64,000 bases of DNA from Psychroserpens sp. Hel_I_66 (GCF_000799465.1 NZ_JUGU01000001.1:186001-250000), one strand, 5' to 3'; shown: positions 7,355-18,864, counted from the first letter of the stretch. Notes: a model not told the origin generated them from the sequence alone. Numbers and translations are program-made.

Positions 7355-9487
7355 TTAAGCAGGTACTTTAGCTGCTATATCCATACGCTCCCAATTTCGA
7401 TGTTTGGCAATTGCATCTATAAAACTTTGCGGTTTTTCATTAATTAAAATCGCTTTGTCATCCTTGTAATTTGCAACAAAAGTTTCATTAATTAAATCTT
7501 CACCTTCTTTATCCGCTGCAATTGCTTTGCAATGTTTAAAAGCTTCATTGATAAATTTCTTGTACTTTGATTCCTCTAACAAGGTTGTTATGGATTTTTT
7601 GCCACCAGGTATGTAAATGGCGTCAAATAAAACACTCTCCGTGGTCATAATTGCAGCGTCCACATCGTGTTCCATATGTTCATCACATTTGATTTTGCCA
7701 CCATGAGGAGCTATTATTTTCACCATGGCATTTTCTTTTTCTAAGGCTTTTTTCATAGACTTAAAATTACTCATTGAAAAACCATCTGCTACTAATACAG
7801 CAATTTGTCGCGTGGCAATACTTTCAAATTTTGTGTTGGCCTGACTTAGAGCTGGATCGGTATCTAAGTAATTTTTCTTTTTTGGTGGCTGGTGTTTTTT
7901 TACATCGGCATCTGCACCAATTGCTTGATTGACTGGTTTTTCAATAGATTTTGGTATCTCCATTCCTAAACCTTTACCTACCTTTTTAGCAAGATCTTTA
8001 TCAATTTCAGCAATCAAATAAAGCATACGTTCTTTAATATACGTTTGTTTGCATTTTCCTAATTCAAAAGTATAAGCGTCTGCAACATGGGCTTTTTCCC
8101 AATCTGCTAAGCTTCTGTAAAAAAACGCAGGTTGAGAAAAGTGATCACTAAAACTCTCACTTCTTGTTCTTACTTTTTTCGCATCTATACGCTCTTCGTA
8201 AGAGTGAAAACCACCTTCACTCATTTTTGCCAGATGCGGACAACCAGCACCTAGAGTATTTGGGAAATAAGCGGTTTGACCTTTTGGGATATCCATTTGC
8301 ATATGGCCATCTCTTTGGTTGTTATGAACTTCACCAATTGGTCTATTTATTGGTATTTGGTGAAAATTTGGACTGCCTAGTCTAGATAATTGGGTATCTC
8401 TATAAGAAAATAGTCTTCCTTGTAGTAATGGGTCATTTGTGAAATCAATTCCTGGTATAATATGTCCTGGCAAAAATGCGACTTGTTCGGTTTCTGCAAA
8501 GAAATTTTCTGGATTTCTATTCAATACCATTCTGCCAATGATTTCAACAGGTACCATTTCTTCAGGTATTAGCTTGGTTGGATCTAAGAGGTCAAAATCA
8601 AATTTGTGCTCATCTTTATCGGCTACAACTTGAATTCCCAATTCCCATTCAGGATATTGGCCAGCTTCAATAGCATCCCATAGATCACGTCTGTGAAAAT
8701 CTGCATCAGCACCATTGATTTTTACAGCCTCGTCCCACGTAACAGAGTGTACACCTAATTTTGGTTTCCAATGGAATTTTACAAAATGAGACTCATTTTT
8801 ATCATTGATAAGTCTAAAGGTATGAATACCAAAACCTTCCATCATACGTAAACTTCTAGGTATCGCTCTATCACTCATGGCCCAGATGTGATTGTGAAGC
8901 GTTTCGGTAGAATGCGACACAAAATCATAAAAAGTGTCATGAGCAGATGCTGCCTGTGGTATTTCATTATTTGGTTCTGGTTTTACCGAATGAATTAAAT
9001 CTGGAAACTTCATTGCATCTTGAATAAAAAAGATAGGCATATTATTACCTACCAAATCCCAAGTGCCTTCTTGTGTATAGAATTTTACTGCAAATCCACG
9101 AACATCACGCGCTAAATCTGGAGATCCTTTAGATCCTGCAACCGTTGAGAAACGAACAAATACCGGAGTCTTTCTATCGGTGTCTGTGAAAATTCCTGCT
9201 TTACTGTATTTCTTGATATTTTTAGTGAGCTCAAAATAACCATGTGCTGCGCTACCTCTTGCATGAACAATTCGTTCAGGAATGCGCTCATGGTCAAAAT
9301 GAGTAATTTTTTCTCGTAAAAGAAAATCCTCTAAAAGCGTAGAACCTCTTTCTCCTGCTTTGAGGGAATTATTGGTATCATTGACTTTAAGACCTTGATT
9401 GGTTGTCATTACCTTGCCTTCTGCATCTTTTTCAAATTGCTTTAAATCCTTGCTTTTTTGATCTTTGGAACTGTTATTTTTAGCCAT
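7355..9487 (-). CDS. katE: large-subunit catalase with C-terminal DJ-1/PfpI domain
   Basis: Haem catalase that disproportionates hydrogen peroxide. The 710 residues match clade-2 large catalases. The N-terminal extension is Lys- and Ser-rich. The distal His lies in [12 protein letters not shown] near residue 82, the catalytic Asn region is [11 protein letters not shown] near 155, and the proximal Tyr is in [13 protein letters not shown] near 368. A DJ-1/PfpI-like domain fills about residues 565-700 ([13 protein letters not shown] onward). It is probably a single transcription unit, separated from its convergent neighbour by the hairpin at 7268-7327. No OxyR-like site could be recognised in the 206-bp upstream region. 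Confidence 0.95.
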   Translation of the reverse strand: MAKNNSSKDQKSKDLKQFEKDAEGKVMTTNQGLKVNDTNNSLKAGERGSTLLEDFLLREKITHFDHERIPERIVHARGSAAHGYFELTKNIKKYSKAGIFTDTDRKTPVFVRFSTVAGSKGSPDLARDVRGFAVKFYTQEGTWDLVGNNMPIFFIQDAMKFPDLIHSVKPEPNNEIPQAASAHDTFYDFVSHSTETLHNHIWAMSDRAIPRSLRMMEGFGIHTFRLINDKNESHFVKFHWKPKLGVHSVTWDEAVKINGADADFHRRDLWDAIEAGQYPEWELGIQVVADKDEHKFDFDLLDPTKLIPEEMVPVEIIGRMVLNRNPENFFAETEQVAFLPGHIIPGIDFTNDPLLQGRLFSYRDTQLSRLGSPNFHQIPINRPIGEVHNNQRDGHMQMDIPKGQTAYFPNTLGAGCPHLAKMSEGGFHSYEERIDAKKVRTRSESFSDHFSQPAFFYRSLADWEKAHVADAYTFELGKCKQTYIKERMLYLIAEIDKDLAKKVGKGLGMEIPKSIEKPVNQAIGADADVKKHQPPKKKNYLDTDPALSQANTKFESIATRQIAVLVADGFSMSNFKSMKKALEKENAMVKIIAPHGGKIKCDEHMEHDVDAAIMTTESVLFDAIYIPGGKKSITTLLEESKYKKFINEAFKHCKAIAADKEGEDLINETFVANYKDDKAILINEKPQSFIDAIAKHRNWERMDIAAKVPA

Positions 9488-9693
9488 AATTCTGAAATAT
9501 TTAAACTGTAATTGAATTCATTTTTCAACATAAAATGTTGATTCATCTAATGTCTTAAAATTGAAGCAGGAGTATTGCCACAAAAAGATTATTTTATGAC
9601 TGTATCATTAATTTTCAAAATCAGTATCGCACATTTATCAATTGCAGTCAGTACACATCGGGATTAAAACTTACAATTTATTATTTTTGTTAT

Positions 9694-10152
9694 ATGATAG
9701 ATAACTTCGAAAATGAGTTCTTCGGAATAGGTATTCAAAACGGAAAAACCCCAGAAAACCTTGGCGTGCTTTGGAGATCTGCACAAAACCTTGGCGCAAG
9801 TTTTATTTTCACTATTGGTAATAGATATGCAAAACAAGCCAGTGATACTCACAATGCAGTAAAGTCAATGCCTTATTTTCATTATGATACGTTTGAGGAT
9901 TTTCATAATAATCTACCAAAAGGAGCTAGAATTGTTGGCGTTGAACTCACAGAAGAAGCAGAAGATCTAGAAACCTTTAACCATCCAAGACGATGAGTCT
10001 ATTTGTTGGGAGCCGAAGATCATGGGCTTTCTAAACAAGCGATAGAAAAAAGCCATTTTTTGATAAAATTTAAATCGGTGTTGAGTCTTAATGTTTCCGT
10101 AGCAGGAAGTATCGTGATGTATGATAGAGGGATTGATAAACCTCGATCTTGA
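9694..10152 (+). pseudogene. SpoU/TrmH-family RNA methyltransferase gene interrupted by in-frame TGA
   Basis: The frame from the ATG at 9694 encodes a SpoU-type (SPOUT) 2'-O-ribose methyltransferase: motif 1 is NGKTPENLGVLWRSAQNLG (residues about 16-34). A TGA at 9994-9996 stops it after 100 codons. The same frame then continues without a shift through motif 2 (VYLLGAEDHGLS) and motif 3 (LSLNVSVAGSIVMYDR) to a TGA at 10150-10152, giving a near full-length protein of about 152 codons. The stop sits in HPRR-stop-VYLLG, where relatives usually have Ala or Cys, so a single-base change from a Cys codon could explain it. Either the gene is newly dead, the stop is read through, or there is a sequencing error. 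A 100-residue product would lack the AdoMet-binding knot. Confidence 0.85.
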
Positions 10153-10261
10153 TTTTCCGAAGAAAAATAAATTACCTATTACTGAGTCAAATGGAATAAA
10201 AAGAATAGACTATGAGCAAAAATCATTGTTTTTATTGACGTAAACTTGTGAAATTATAAAA

Positions 10262-11173
10262 ATGGGAAAGTTGAGCTTAAAAATTAAAGATTTACCAAAA
10301 TTGCTTTTAAACACTTATAAATCTTGGGATGCTAATGATCCCTGGAGAATGAGTGCTGTAGTTGCCTATTATGCTGTGCTATCCTTACCTGGATTGTTGG
10401 TGATCATTATAAATGTGGTTGGTAGAATTTGGGGAAGAGACATTGTGCAGGGACGTTTAACAGGTAAATTGTCCTCTATTCTTGGTAGTGAATCTGCGGA
10501 AACGATTAGAACCATGATTACCCAAACCCTCGATACCGAAAGTAATTTAATCTCAACCATTATAGGTATTGCAACCATTTTGTTTGGTGCAACAGGTGTG
10601 TTCTACCAAATTCAAATCTCTTTGAACAAAATCTGGAAAGTGGAGTCGATCTCTAAATTCAGTTTTAAAAAGATATTGACAGATCGGGCAAAGAGTTTTG
10701 CATTTATATTGGTGATCGGTTTTTTGTTGCTTATTAGTTTTGTGCTCACAACAATTATTTCTGCCTTGACAGATTATATTCAAAAATCATTTCCAGACGT
10801 GGTATTATACCTCATATATTTAGTGAACTTTTTAGTTTCCATTGGGATTATTTCCACCTTGTTCGCGCTCATGTTTCGCTATATGCCAGACACAAAAGTG
10901 CGATGGAAAACGGTTTGGATCGGTGCAATTTTAACTGCAATATTGTTTGTTTTGGGGGAATCTCTTTTAGGCCTTTACTTCGGAAAATCTAATCCTGCCT
11001 CTACTTATGGCGCAGCAGGAAGTATTGTATTGATCTTATTGTGGGTCTCTTATTCCTGTCTTATTTTCTTTTTTGGAGCAGAATTTACGCGACAATATTC
11101 TATAAAGTACCATCACGATTCCCATACACATAAAAACAAAATTGAAGATCTAAAGGAAAAGGAGGGCAAATAG
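10262..11173 (+). CDS. YihY/BrkB family inner-membrane protein
   Basis: 303 residues with about six membrane segments and the family landmarks DPWRMSAVVAYYAVLSLPGL near residue 25 and YGAAGSIVLILLWVSYS near 245. The tail is charged and His/Lys-rich. Proteins of this family (once called RNase BN in error, and BrkB in Bordetella) are widespread inner-membrane proteins whose role remains unclear; transport has been proposed. It stands alone between the broken methyltransferase gene and era. The family call is firm, the function is not. Confidence 0.88.
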   Translation: MGKLSLKIKDLPKLLLNTYKSWDANDPWRMSAVVAYYAVLSLPGLLVIIINVVGRIWGRDIVQGRLTGKLSSILGSESAETIRTMITQTLDTESNLISTIIGIATILFGATGVFYQIQISLNKIWKVESISKFSFKKILTDRAKSFAFILVIGFLLLISFVLTTIISALTDYIQKSFPDVVLYLIYLVNFLVSIGIISTLFALMFRYMPDTKVRWKTVWIGAILTAILFVLGESLLGLYFGKSNPASTYGAAGSIVLILLWVSYSCLIFFFGAEFTRQYSIKYHHDSHTHKNKIEDLKEKEGK

Positions 11174-11232
11174 TAGCTTTGATAATAAATCACTATAATT
11201 AATAACTATATCTTTGTAAAAAATAAACAATT

Positions 11233-12114
11233 ATGCACAAAGCAGGTTTTGTAAATATTATCGGAAACCCAAATGTTGGTAAATCAACGCTAATGAATAC
11301 GTTTATTGGTGAGAAATTATCCATAATCACATCAAAAGCGCAAACGACCAGACATCGTATTTTAGGAATTGTAAATGGTGCGGATTTCCAGATGATTTTA
11401 AGTGATACTCCAGGGATCATAAAACCAGCTTATGAGCTTCAGGAATCTATGATGGATTTCGTGAAATCTGCTTTTGATGATGCAGATGTTTTGATCTATA
11501 TGGTTGAGATAGGTGAACAGGAATTAAAGGACGAGGCTTTTTTTAAAAAAATCACAAGTTCTAAAATACCGGTGTTATTACTTCTGAATAAAATTGATAA
11601 ATCAGATCAAGAGCAACTAGAATCCCAAGTAGCTTTATGGTCAAGCAAAGTGCCAAATGCTGAGATTTTTCCAATTTCCGCATTAGAAGGCTTTAATGTT
11701 AAAGAAGTTTTTGGTCGCATTGTAGAATTATTGCCAGAATCTCCTCCTTTTTATCCAAAAGACCAGCTAACCGATAAACCAGAGCGTTTCTTCGTTAATG
11801 AAATCATTAGAGAGAAAATCTTGATGCATTATAAAAAAGAGATTCCCTATGCAGTAGAAATTGATACCGAAGAGTTTTTTGAAGAAGACACGATTATAAG
11901 AATGCGTTCCATAATAATGGTAGAGCGAGAAACCCAAAAAGGAATTATCATAGGCCATAAGGGAAGCGCGTTAAAACGTGTTGGTGTCGAAGCTCGTAAG
12001 GATTTGGAGAAATTCTTTGGAAAACAAGTTCATCTAGAATTATACGTAAAAGTGAATAAAAATTGGAGGAGTGACCAAAGACAATTAAAGCGTTTTGGTT
12101 ACAACCAAAAGTAA
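11233..12114 (+). CDS. era: GTPase Era
   Basis: Ras-like GTPase needed for 30S subunit maturation; it binds the 3' end of 16S rRNA. The 293 residues show G1 GNPNVGKST (residues 11-19), G3 DTPG near 58, G4 NKID near 120 and a C-terminal KH RNA-binding domain (GIIIGHKGSALKRVG near 238). The start ATG follows a Bacteroidota-like TATCTTTG (11209-11216). It is directly followed by der, so two ribosome-assembly GTPases are adjacent. Confidence 0.97.
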   Translation: MHKAGFVNIIGNPNVGKSTLMNTFIGEKLSIITSKAQTTRHRILGIVNGADFQMILSDTPGIIKPAYELQESMMDFVKSAFDDADVLIYMVEIGEQELKDEAFFKKITSSKIPVLLLLNKIDKSDQEQLESQVALWSSKVPNAEIFPISALEGFNVKEVFGRIVELLPESPPFYPKDQLTDKPERFFVNEIIREKILMHYKKEIPYAVEIDTEEFFEEDTIIRMRSIIMVERETQKGIIIGHKGSALKRVGVEARKDLEKFFGKQVHLELYVKVNKNWRSDQRQLKRFGYNQK

Positions 12115-12192
12115 TATGTACTAATTTATATAAATTAAGAGTACCTTTGCAATCGCTTACAGGATATGTAATGCAGATAAAACAAACAAGTT

Positions 12193-13500
12193 ATGGGAAG
12201 TATAGTAGCAATAGTAGGTCGTCCAAATGTTGGGAAATCTACTTTTTTTAATCGATTAATCCAACGTAGAGAAGCTATTGTTGATGCAGTAAGTGGCGTA
12301 ACAAGAGATAGGCACTACGGAAAAAGTGATTGGAACGGGAAAGAGTTTTCGCTCATAGACACTGGCGGTTACGTCAAAGGAAGTGATGATATCTTTGAGG
12401 CTCAAATTGATAAACAAGTCGAACTTGCTATCGATGAGGCAGATGCCATCATTTTTATGGTAGATGTAGAGGCTGGTGTTACAGGAATGGATGAAGATGT
12501 TGCAAAATTACTACGCAAGGTTAGCAAACCTGTTTTTCTTGCTGTCAATAAAGTAGATAATAACAAACGTGCAGAAGATGCTGTAGAATTCTACTCATTA
12601 GGCCTGGGAGAATACTATACAATAGCTAGTATTAATGGAAGTGGAACAGGTGATCTTTTAGATGCATTGGTAGAAGCTTTACCAGAAATAGAAGAGGAAC
12701 AAGAAAAAGATGAACTTCCAAGATTTGCTGTAGTTGGGAGACCAAATGCAGGAAAATCATCTTTTATTAATGCATTAATAGGAGAAGAGCGTTACATTGT
12801 TACAGATATTGCAGGCACTACAAGAGACTCTATAGATACAAAATACAATCGCTTTGGTTTTGAATTTAATTTGATCGATACTGCAGGAATCAGAAAAAAA
12901 TCTAAAGTAAAAGAAGATCTTGAATTTTACTCAGTGATGCGTAGTGTTAGAGCTATTGAGCATTGTGATGTATGTTTAATTGTTTTAGATGCAACACGTG
13001 GATTTGACGGTCAAGTCCAAAACATTTTTTGGTTAGCGCAACGCAATCGTAAAGGTATTGTTGTACTTGTCAATAAATGGGATTTAGTTGAAAAAGAAAC
13101 GCAAACCATGAAAGCGTTTGAGCGGGAGATTAGACAGGAAATGGAGCCTTTTACAGATGTGCCAATTGTATTTATTTCGGTTTTGAACAAACAAAGAATT
13201 TATAAAGCTATTGAAACAGCTGTTGAGGTTTACAATAATAGAACCAAGAAAATAAAGACCAGTAAACTCAACGAGGTCTTATTACCAGTTATTGAAAACT
13301 ATCCTCCACCAGCATATAAAGGTAAATTTGTGAAGATTAAATACATCATGCAATTACCAACACCTCAACCACAGTTTGCTTTCTTTTGTAACTTACCACA
13401 ATATGTAAGAGAACCTTACAAACGTTTTTTAGAGAATAATTTGAGAGAACTTTTTGATTTCAAAGGCGTTCCTATTAGCGTTTATATGCGTAAAAAATAA
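12193..13500 (+). CDS. der: ribosome-assembly GTPase Der (EngA)
   Basis: 435 residues with the tandem GTPase domains that define Der: first P-loop GRPNVGKST near residue 8, second GRPNAGKSS near 182, each with a DTGG or DTAG motif and NKxD (NKVD, NKWD), then a C-terminal KH-like domain. It acts in 50S subunit assembly. A possible -7 element TACCTTTG at 12142-12149 lies in the 78-bp spacer after era, so it may have its own promoter. The T9SS protein gene that follows begins only 12 bp after its stop. Confidence 0.97.
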   Translation: MGSIVAIVGRPNVGKSTFFNRLIQRREAIVDAVSGVTRDRHYGKSDWNGKEFSLIDTGGYVKGSDDIFEAQIDKQVELAIDEADAIIFMVDVEAGVTGMDEDVAKLLRKVSKPVFLAVNKVDNNKRAEDAVEFYSLGLGEYYTIASINGSGTGDLLDALVEALPEIEEEQEKDELPRFAVVGRPNAGKSSFINALIGEERYIVTDIAGTTRDSIDTKYNRFGFEFNLIDTAGIRKKSKVKEDLEFYSVMRSVRAIEHCDVCLIVLDATRGFDGQVQNIFWLAQRNRKGIVVLVNKWDLVEKETQTMKAFEREIRQEMEPFTDVPIVFISVLNKQRIYKAIETAVEVYNNRTKKIKTSKLNEVLLPVIENYPPPAYKGKFVKIKYIMQLPTPQPQFAFFCNLPQYVREPYKRFLENNLRELFDFKGVPISVYMRKK

Positions 13501-13512
13501 TAGTTATAGTTT

Positions 13513-15948
13513 ATGAGAAGTCGTTGGTTGCTTGTTTTGTTATTAATTTTCAGTTTTTCTGAAAATAGTATCGCACAAAACAGTCCGCCAACAATTGTTG
13601 CAGAAGGAAATCAGGAATTCTGCGGAAGTTCACCAATGAACGTCGTTACAAGTGTTTCAATCACAGATCCAGATGCTGGTGATATAAGCTTGGATAATGT
13701 GTTTTTGCAAATTTCCGAAGGATATGTAAGTACTGAAGATCTTTTGGTATTAACAGGAACGCATCCAAATATTACTAGTACGTGGAATGTACCAGAAGGT
13801 AAATTAGAGCTTCAGGGACCAGCGAGTTTTACCGAGTTTGAAAACGCCATTAGTGACGTATTATATCAAACTACACAAAGCAATTTTACACAGGACAAAT
13901 CATTTTCTATAAATCTTGGTGATGCTAATTTTTTGCCATCTACGGGACATTATTATGTTTATGTCTCAAGTCCGGGAATAACATGGACGACCGCGAGAAC
14001 CCAAGCAGAGAATACATTTTACTTCGGAATTCAAGGCTATCTCGTAACCATAACCAGCGAAGAAGAATCGCAATTTGCAGGAGAACAAAGTCCTGGTTTA
14101 GGATGGATAGGTGCCAATGATGCAGAAACCGAAGGTACCTGGAAATGGGTAACCGGACCGGAAAATGGACAAACATTTTGGATTGGAGAAGTTACAGGAA
14201 GCGCACCTGGAGGAGAATACTCAAACTGGAATACTGGTGAACCCAATAATATTGGTGGCAATGAGGACTATGCCCATATTACAGATCCTTCAGTTGGTAA
14301 TATTGGCTCTTGGAATGATCTCCCTAATGCTGGCGATGGTTCACCTTCTGATCCATATTATCCTAAAGGCTATTTGGTAGAATTTGGTGGTATGCCTGGA
14401 GATCCAGAAATTAACCTTTCTGCCAGTACAACTATTATAACACCTAAGCTTAGCTTAGAGGCAAGTGTTGGGTGCTCAGATGGGATCTCAACATTAAATG
14501 TAAATTCAAATACACCAACCGTATTGTGGTATGAAACACCTTCTTCAACAACGGTTTTAAATTCTGAACCAACCTATGAGGTTCAACTTGATGCAGACAC
14601 AACATTTTGGATCTTGCCATTGTTTGATGGTTGTAATGGTGGTATTAGAATTCCTTTTGCAGTTGATGTTTTAGAAAGTCCAGAGGCTATAGATCTCAAC
14701 ATAGTGCAATGTGATGATGAGATTAATGATGGCTTTACAGATTTTAGCTTATCTCTTTATTTTGAAGAAATCACTAACGGGATTACAGCAAATAGAGCGG
14801 TTGTCTTTTATGAGGATATAAATCTAACTTCAGAGATTTCGGGAGATTTGTTTACCAATACAAGCAATCCACAAACGGTATATGCAGAAGTGGTAGATAC
14901 GAGTTCGGGATGCACTTCAATTTCCGAAGTTATAATTAGCGTAAACTCTAACGTAATAAATCCAGTAAACCTTGAAGCGTGCGATACGCCAGCGCAAACA
15001 GGAATAGTGCCTTTTGATTTATCATTGGCAAGTGAGGAGATTTTAGAAAGTGTACCAGCAGATTCAACAATTGAGTTTTATGAAACTTATGAAGATGCAG
15101 GTTTGGAGATGAATTCCCTTCCAATATCATTTACTAATACAGTACCATATAGCCAGACTATCTATGCGCGTGTAGAAACCCAAGATGGTTCTTGTTTTGC
15201 CATCACGCAAGTTGAGCTAACTGTAAATAGTGTGCCCAATATTTTAAGTGAAGAGACGGTTTTGTATTGTTTAAATGATTTTCCGCAGACCATAACATTG
15301 AGTGGAGGTGTAATGGGAGATATTCCAAACAATTACTACTATTACTGGTCTACAGGGGAAACAACTATTGATATTGAAGTTAATGAAATTGGCACATACA
15401 CCGTTGAAGTTGCTTTTGTAGATGGTTGTTCAAAAATTAAAACAATTGAAGTTTTGCCATCAAATGTAGCAACTATAGAGAACATTATAGTTGAGGATTT
15501 AAGTAATAATAATTCTATAACCATTTTGGTTTCTGGAGAAGGTGAGTACCAATACGCATTAAATAATAGCGAAGGGATATATCAAAATTCAAACACATTT
15601 AACAACGTTACTGCTGGAATTTATACAGTTTACGTGAAAGATGTTAAGAACGATTGTGGTATTGTCTCAGAGGATGTTTCTGTAATTGGCTACTCCAAAT
15701 TTTTTACGCCAAATGGCGATACTTTTAATGATACTTGGCAGTTAAAGGGCATTTCAGAGCAATTTCAGCCAAATACAGAAGTGTATATTTTTGATCGCTT
15801 CGGAAAATTGCTATACACATTAAACTCTCCTTTTGATGCTTGGGATGGTACGTTTAATGGTAAACCTTTACCAACGTCAGATTATTGGTTTTCTGCAACT
15901 TTAGAAGACGGTCGCACCTTCACAAATCACTTTACGCTAAAACGATAG
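13513..15948 (+). CDS. T9SS type B sorted protein with C-type-lectin-like domain
   Basis: 811 residues. A signal peptide ends at IAQ near residue 22. A C-type-lectin-like domain covers about residues 145-292 (HYYVYVSSPGITWTTARTQA, then EYSNWNTGEPNNIGG and the closing GYLVEFGG). Several Ig-like repeats rich in Asp, Thr and Cys follow. The protein ends in the gliding-motility-associated C-terminal domain (FFTPNGDTFNDTW near 727 to FTLKR), which marks cargo of the type IX secretion system type B sorting route. It is expected at the cell surface or secreted and may bind glycans. It lies 12 bp behind der. Ligand and process are unknown. Confidence 0.88.
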   Translation: MRSRWLLVLLLIFSFSENSIAQNSPPTIVAEGNQEFCGSSPMNVVTSVSITDPDAGDISLDNVFLQISEGYVSTEDLLVLTGTHPNITSTWNVPEGKLELQGPASFTEFENAISDVLYQTTQSNFTQDKSFSINLGDANFLPSTGHYYVYVSSPGITWTTARTQAENTFYFGIQGYLVTITSEEESQFAGEQSPGLGWIGANDAETEGTWKWVTGPENGQTFWIGEVTGSAPGGEYSNWNTGEPNNIGGNEDYAHITDPSVGNIGSWNDLPNAGDGSPSDPYYPKGYLVEFGGMPGDPEINLSASTTIITPKLSLEASVGCSDGISTLNVNSNTPTVLWYETPSSTTVLNSEPTYEVQLDADTTFWILPLFDGCNGGIRIPFAVDVLESPEAIDLNIVQCDDEINDGFTDFSLSLYFEEITNGITANRAVVFYEDINLTSEISGDLFTNTSNPQTVYAEVVDTSSGCTSISEVIISVNSNVINPVNLEACDTPAQTGIVPFDLSLASEEILESVPADSTIEFYETYEDAGLEMNSLPISFTNTVPYSQTIYARVETQDGSCFAITQVELTVNSVPNILSEETVLYCLNDFPQTITLSGGVMGDIPNNYYYYWSTGETTIDIEVNEIGTYTVEVAFVDGCSKIKTIEVLPSNVATIENIIVEDLSNNNSITILVSGEGEYQYALNNSEGIYQNSNTFNNVTAGIYTVYVKDVKNDCGIVSEDVSVIGYSKFFTPNGDTFNDTWQLKGISEQFQPNTEVYIFDRFGKLLYTLNSPFDAWDGTFNGKPLPTSDYWFSATLEDGRTFTNHFTLKR

Positions 15949-16083
15949 TTTTTTCAAGATTTTTGACTTAAAAAAGAGAAACTAAAACAAGTTTTATAAT
16001 AATTTTAAGAAATTTCATACGAAAACAAAACTATATTCGTTTTTGTATAAAAAATACTAATCATCAATCAATCAACCAATCAC

Positions 16084-18864
16084 ATGAAAAAATTTCTATT
16101 TTTCATTGTTTCACTTTGTGTTTCACTTTCATTCTCGCAATCTAGATCATTCAAAATTTCAGGAAAAATACTTTCCGAAGACAACAAAGAACCGCTAGAA
16201 GCTGCAACCGTATATTTGGAGCGAGTAAAGGATAGCAGTTTGGTGACTTACACCATATCTGATAAAGACGGACTTTTTGAAATCAATGAAGAAACCTATG
16301 ACGAAAAACTCAATCTCTTCATAGATTATGTGGGCTATCAAACCTATTTGAAACAAGTTGACATAAATAAGGAAATCATCAATATTGGTACCATAGAGTT
16401 AAAAATAAGTAATGCCTTGGATGAGGTTGTCATAAAATCCAGGTCGCCAATTACGATAAAAAAAGACACGTTAGAATTCAATGTAAAATCCTTTAAAACC
16501 AAAAAAGATGCTAATGTTGAAGACTTGCTGAAACAATTGCCAGGCGTTGAGGTTGACGAAGCAGGAAAAATCACTGTAAATGGTAAGGATGTGAGTAAAA
16601 TTTTGGTTAATGGGAAACCTTTTTTTGGTGATGATCCTACAATTACAACCCGTAATTTGACCAAGGATATTATTGAGAAAATCCAGATTACAGATACAAA
16701 GACAAAGTCGGAAGCATTTACGGGAGAAGAAGGTGACAAAGAAAATAAAACCATAAATCTTACCATAAAAGAAGAAAATAACAAAGGTGTTTTTGGTCGA
16801 GTTTCAGCAGGAGGAGGAACCGATGAGCGTTATGAACTTGCGGGAATGGTCAATTTTTTTGATAATGATAGACGTGTGAGTGTACTTGCGGGAGGCAATA
16901 ATACCAATTCTCCAGGATTTAGTTTTGGAGAAATCCAGAAAATGTTTGGAGGCGGTTATAGTAGAAGTATTAGCAGTAATGGCTCATTTTCAATAGATGG
17001 TCGATCTTTTGGTAGCGGTGAAGGCATCGTCACATCTCAAAATGCTGGTGCAAATTATGCAGATGTTTTAAGTGATAAAGTTGAAATTAATGCCGATTAT
17101 TTTTACTCCGGAAGCAATTCAGAAAATGAAACTACAATTGAAAGGGAGAACATACTTCCAGACTCGCGTTTCTTTTCAGATTCTCGCTCAAGATCTTTGA
17201 GTGATGGCCAGAACCATAGTGCAAATCTTGGTTTTGATATCGAGTTGGACTCCACGTTTTTGATCAACATCAATCCGTCGATTAAATGGTCAACGTCTGA
17301 TAGGTCGTTTTCCGAAGATGAAGAAACCCGTAATGAGGATGATGAATTGACCAACCAATCTACCACGTCTTCATTCTCGCAAAATGATGCTAAAAACTTC
17401 GGGACGAGAATTGACCTCACCAAACGTTTTGGCAATAGAGGCGCATTCGTAAAGTTTGAGATGAATACAGAGTATAATACCAATGAGTCTGAAGATTTTT
17501 TAACTTCGGAAACCAATTTTTTTAATTCCGAAGAAGACGATATTATAAGGGATCAATTTACAGATTCCGATAATGAAAACCGAACGTTAACTGCTTCCGC
17601 AACCTATAGATTACCAATTATTGCAAAGGAATTATTTCTGGATTTTGAGTACCGGTTTAGAAATGATAATCGTAGTAACTTAAGAAGTACCTTTGATCGT
17701 GATGAGGTTACGAACCTTTATGATAATTTCAATTTTGACTTGAGTACAGATTTTGAATACCTCAACCAAGAAAATACGCCAACACTAAAATTATCGTACC
17801 GTAAAGAGAAATGGTCTACCAGTTTTACGACGCGTTACGTGTTTAGAACACTAGAAAATAAAGACTTTTTAAGGCCAGAATTAAATATCAAGAGAGATTT
17901 TCAAGCATTGGAGTTGCGCTCTTATTTTAATTATCGCTTCAGCGAAAAGGCATCTATGTACACAGGGTATTCGTTAAATAATAGACCGCCAAGTCTAACG
18001 CAATTGCAACCCTTTCAAAATGTAACAAACCCGTTAAATACGATTACGGGAAATCCAAATTTGGAGCCCACAAATAGTCATAGGATTTATATGGGCTATA
18101 ATGCTTTTGATTTTCAGAAAAAAACAGGAATTTACAGTTATCTAAGCTTGAATTTAAATAATAATGATGTGGTATCAAGAACTATTGTTGACCCAGAAAC
18201 ATTAAAAAGAACAACCACTTATGCCAATGTGAACGGAAATTATAATATCTATGGAAATATCAACTATAGCAAAACTGTTAAAACAGATTCTATAAGATCT
18301 ATAAAATTTGATATAGGCATGTCCACAAGTTTAAACCGTGATGTTAATTTTAATAATGAAGTGAAGTATAACAGTAGAGTCACCTCTTTAACGCCAAGTC
18401 TCGGATTACGCTTTACATGGAATAAGGTCATGGAGTTACGACCTCGCTATAGGTTGACGTTTACAAAAAACACATATGACATCCCAACATTTGAGGACGT
18501 CAATTTTGCTAGGCATGATCTGGATTTAAACTTTACAACCTATATCCCTAAGAATTTTGAGTGGATCAATAACATAGATTTTGCATACAATCCCAATGTA
18601 GCTCCAGGATTTCAAAAGAGTGCTTGGTTTTGGAATTCTACGCTGGCTTACTCGTTCTTAAAAGATCAAGCGATTATGACTTTAAAGGTATATGATTTAC
18701 TTAATCAAAATAACAACGCAAGACGTAGAGCAACCCAAAATTATATTGAAGACAGACAAAGTACCGTTTTAGAACAATACTTTATGTTAAGTTTTAGTTG
18801 GAAATTTAATAGTTTGGGCTCAAAAGGAAATACGGATTCTGATAGTATGTTTTTTATTGATTAA
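16084..18864 (+). CDS. TonB-dependent-receptor-like outer membrane beta-barrel protein
   Basis: 926 residues. A signal peptide (residues 1-18) is followed by a carboxypeptidase-D regulatory-like domain (FKISGKILSEDNKEPLEAAT onward, about 22-110). A plug-like region contains DVEDLLKQLPGVEVDE-type sequence near 140-165, and a large barrel of the outer-membrane protein beta-barrel family fills the rest. The final residues do not form a classic TonB-receptor terminal Phe. No SusD partner lies next door, so polysaccharide uptake is not indicated; relatives are often called TonB-dependent receptors of unknown substrate. The last 4 bp overlap the convergent TPM gene. Confidence 0.85.
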   Translation: MKKFLFFIVSLCVSLSFSQSRSFKISGKILSEDNKEPLEAATVYLERVKDSSLVTYTISDKDGLFEINEETYDEKLNLFIDYVGYQTYLKQVDINKEIINIGTIELKISNALDEVVIKSRSPITIKKDTLEFNVKSFKTKKDANVEDLLKQLPGVEVDEAGKITVNGKDVSKILVNGKPFFGDDPTITTRNLTKDIIEKIQITDTKTKSEAFTGEEGDKENKTINLTIKEENNKGVFGRVSAGGGTDERYELAGMVNFFDNDRRVSVLAGGNNTNSPGFSFGEIQKMFGGGYSRSISSNGSFSIDGRSFGSGEGIVTSQNAGANYADVLSDKVEINADYFYSGSNSENETTIERENILPDSRFFSDSRSRSLSDGQNHSANLGFDIELDSTFLININPSIKWSTSDRSFSEDEETRNEDDELTNQSTTSSFSQNDAKNFGTRIDLTKRFGNRGAFVKFEMNTEYNTNESEDFLTSETNFFNSEEDDIIRDQFTDSDNENRTLTASATYRLPIIAKELFLDFEYRFRNDNRSNLRSTFDRDEVTNLYDNFNFDLSTDFEYLNQENTPTLKLSYRKEKWSTSFTTRYVFRTLENKDFLRPELNIKRDFQALELRSYFNYRFSEKASMYTGYSLNNRPPSLTQLQPFQNVTNPLNTITGNPNLEPTNSHRIYMGYNAFDFQKKTGIYSYLSLNLNNNDVVSRTIVDPETLKRTTTYANVNGNYNIYGNINYSKTVKTDSIRSIKFDIGMSTSLNRDVNFNNEVKYNSRVTSLTPSLGLRFTWNKVMELRPRYRLTFTKNTYDIPTFEDVNFARHDLDLNFTTYIPKNFEWINNIDFAYNPNVAPGFQKSAWFWNSTLAYSFLKDQAIMTLKVYDLLNQNNNARRRATQNYIEDRQSTVLEQYFMLSFSWKFNSLGSKGNTDSDSMFFID

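Noticed and set aside
9994..9996. TGA as a selenocysteine codon in the SpoU methyltransferase
   Set aside because: The family uses no selenocysteine, the position is not catalytic, and I see no selenocysteine insertion element just after it.
16084..18864. Polysaccharide utilisation locus around the beta-barrel gene
   Set aside because: No SusD-like gene and no glycoside hydrolase are adjacent, so uptake of glycans is not supported.
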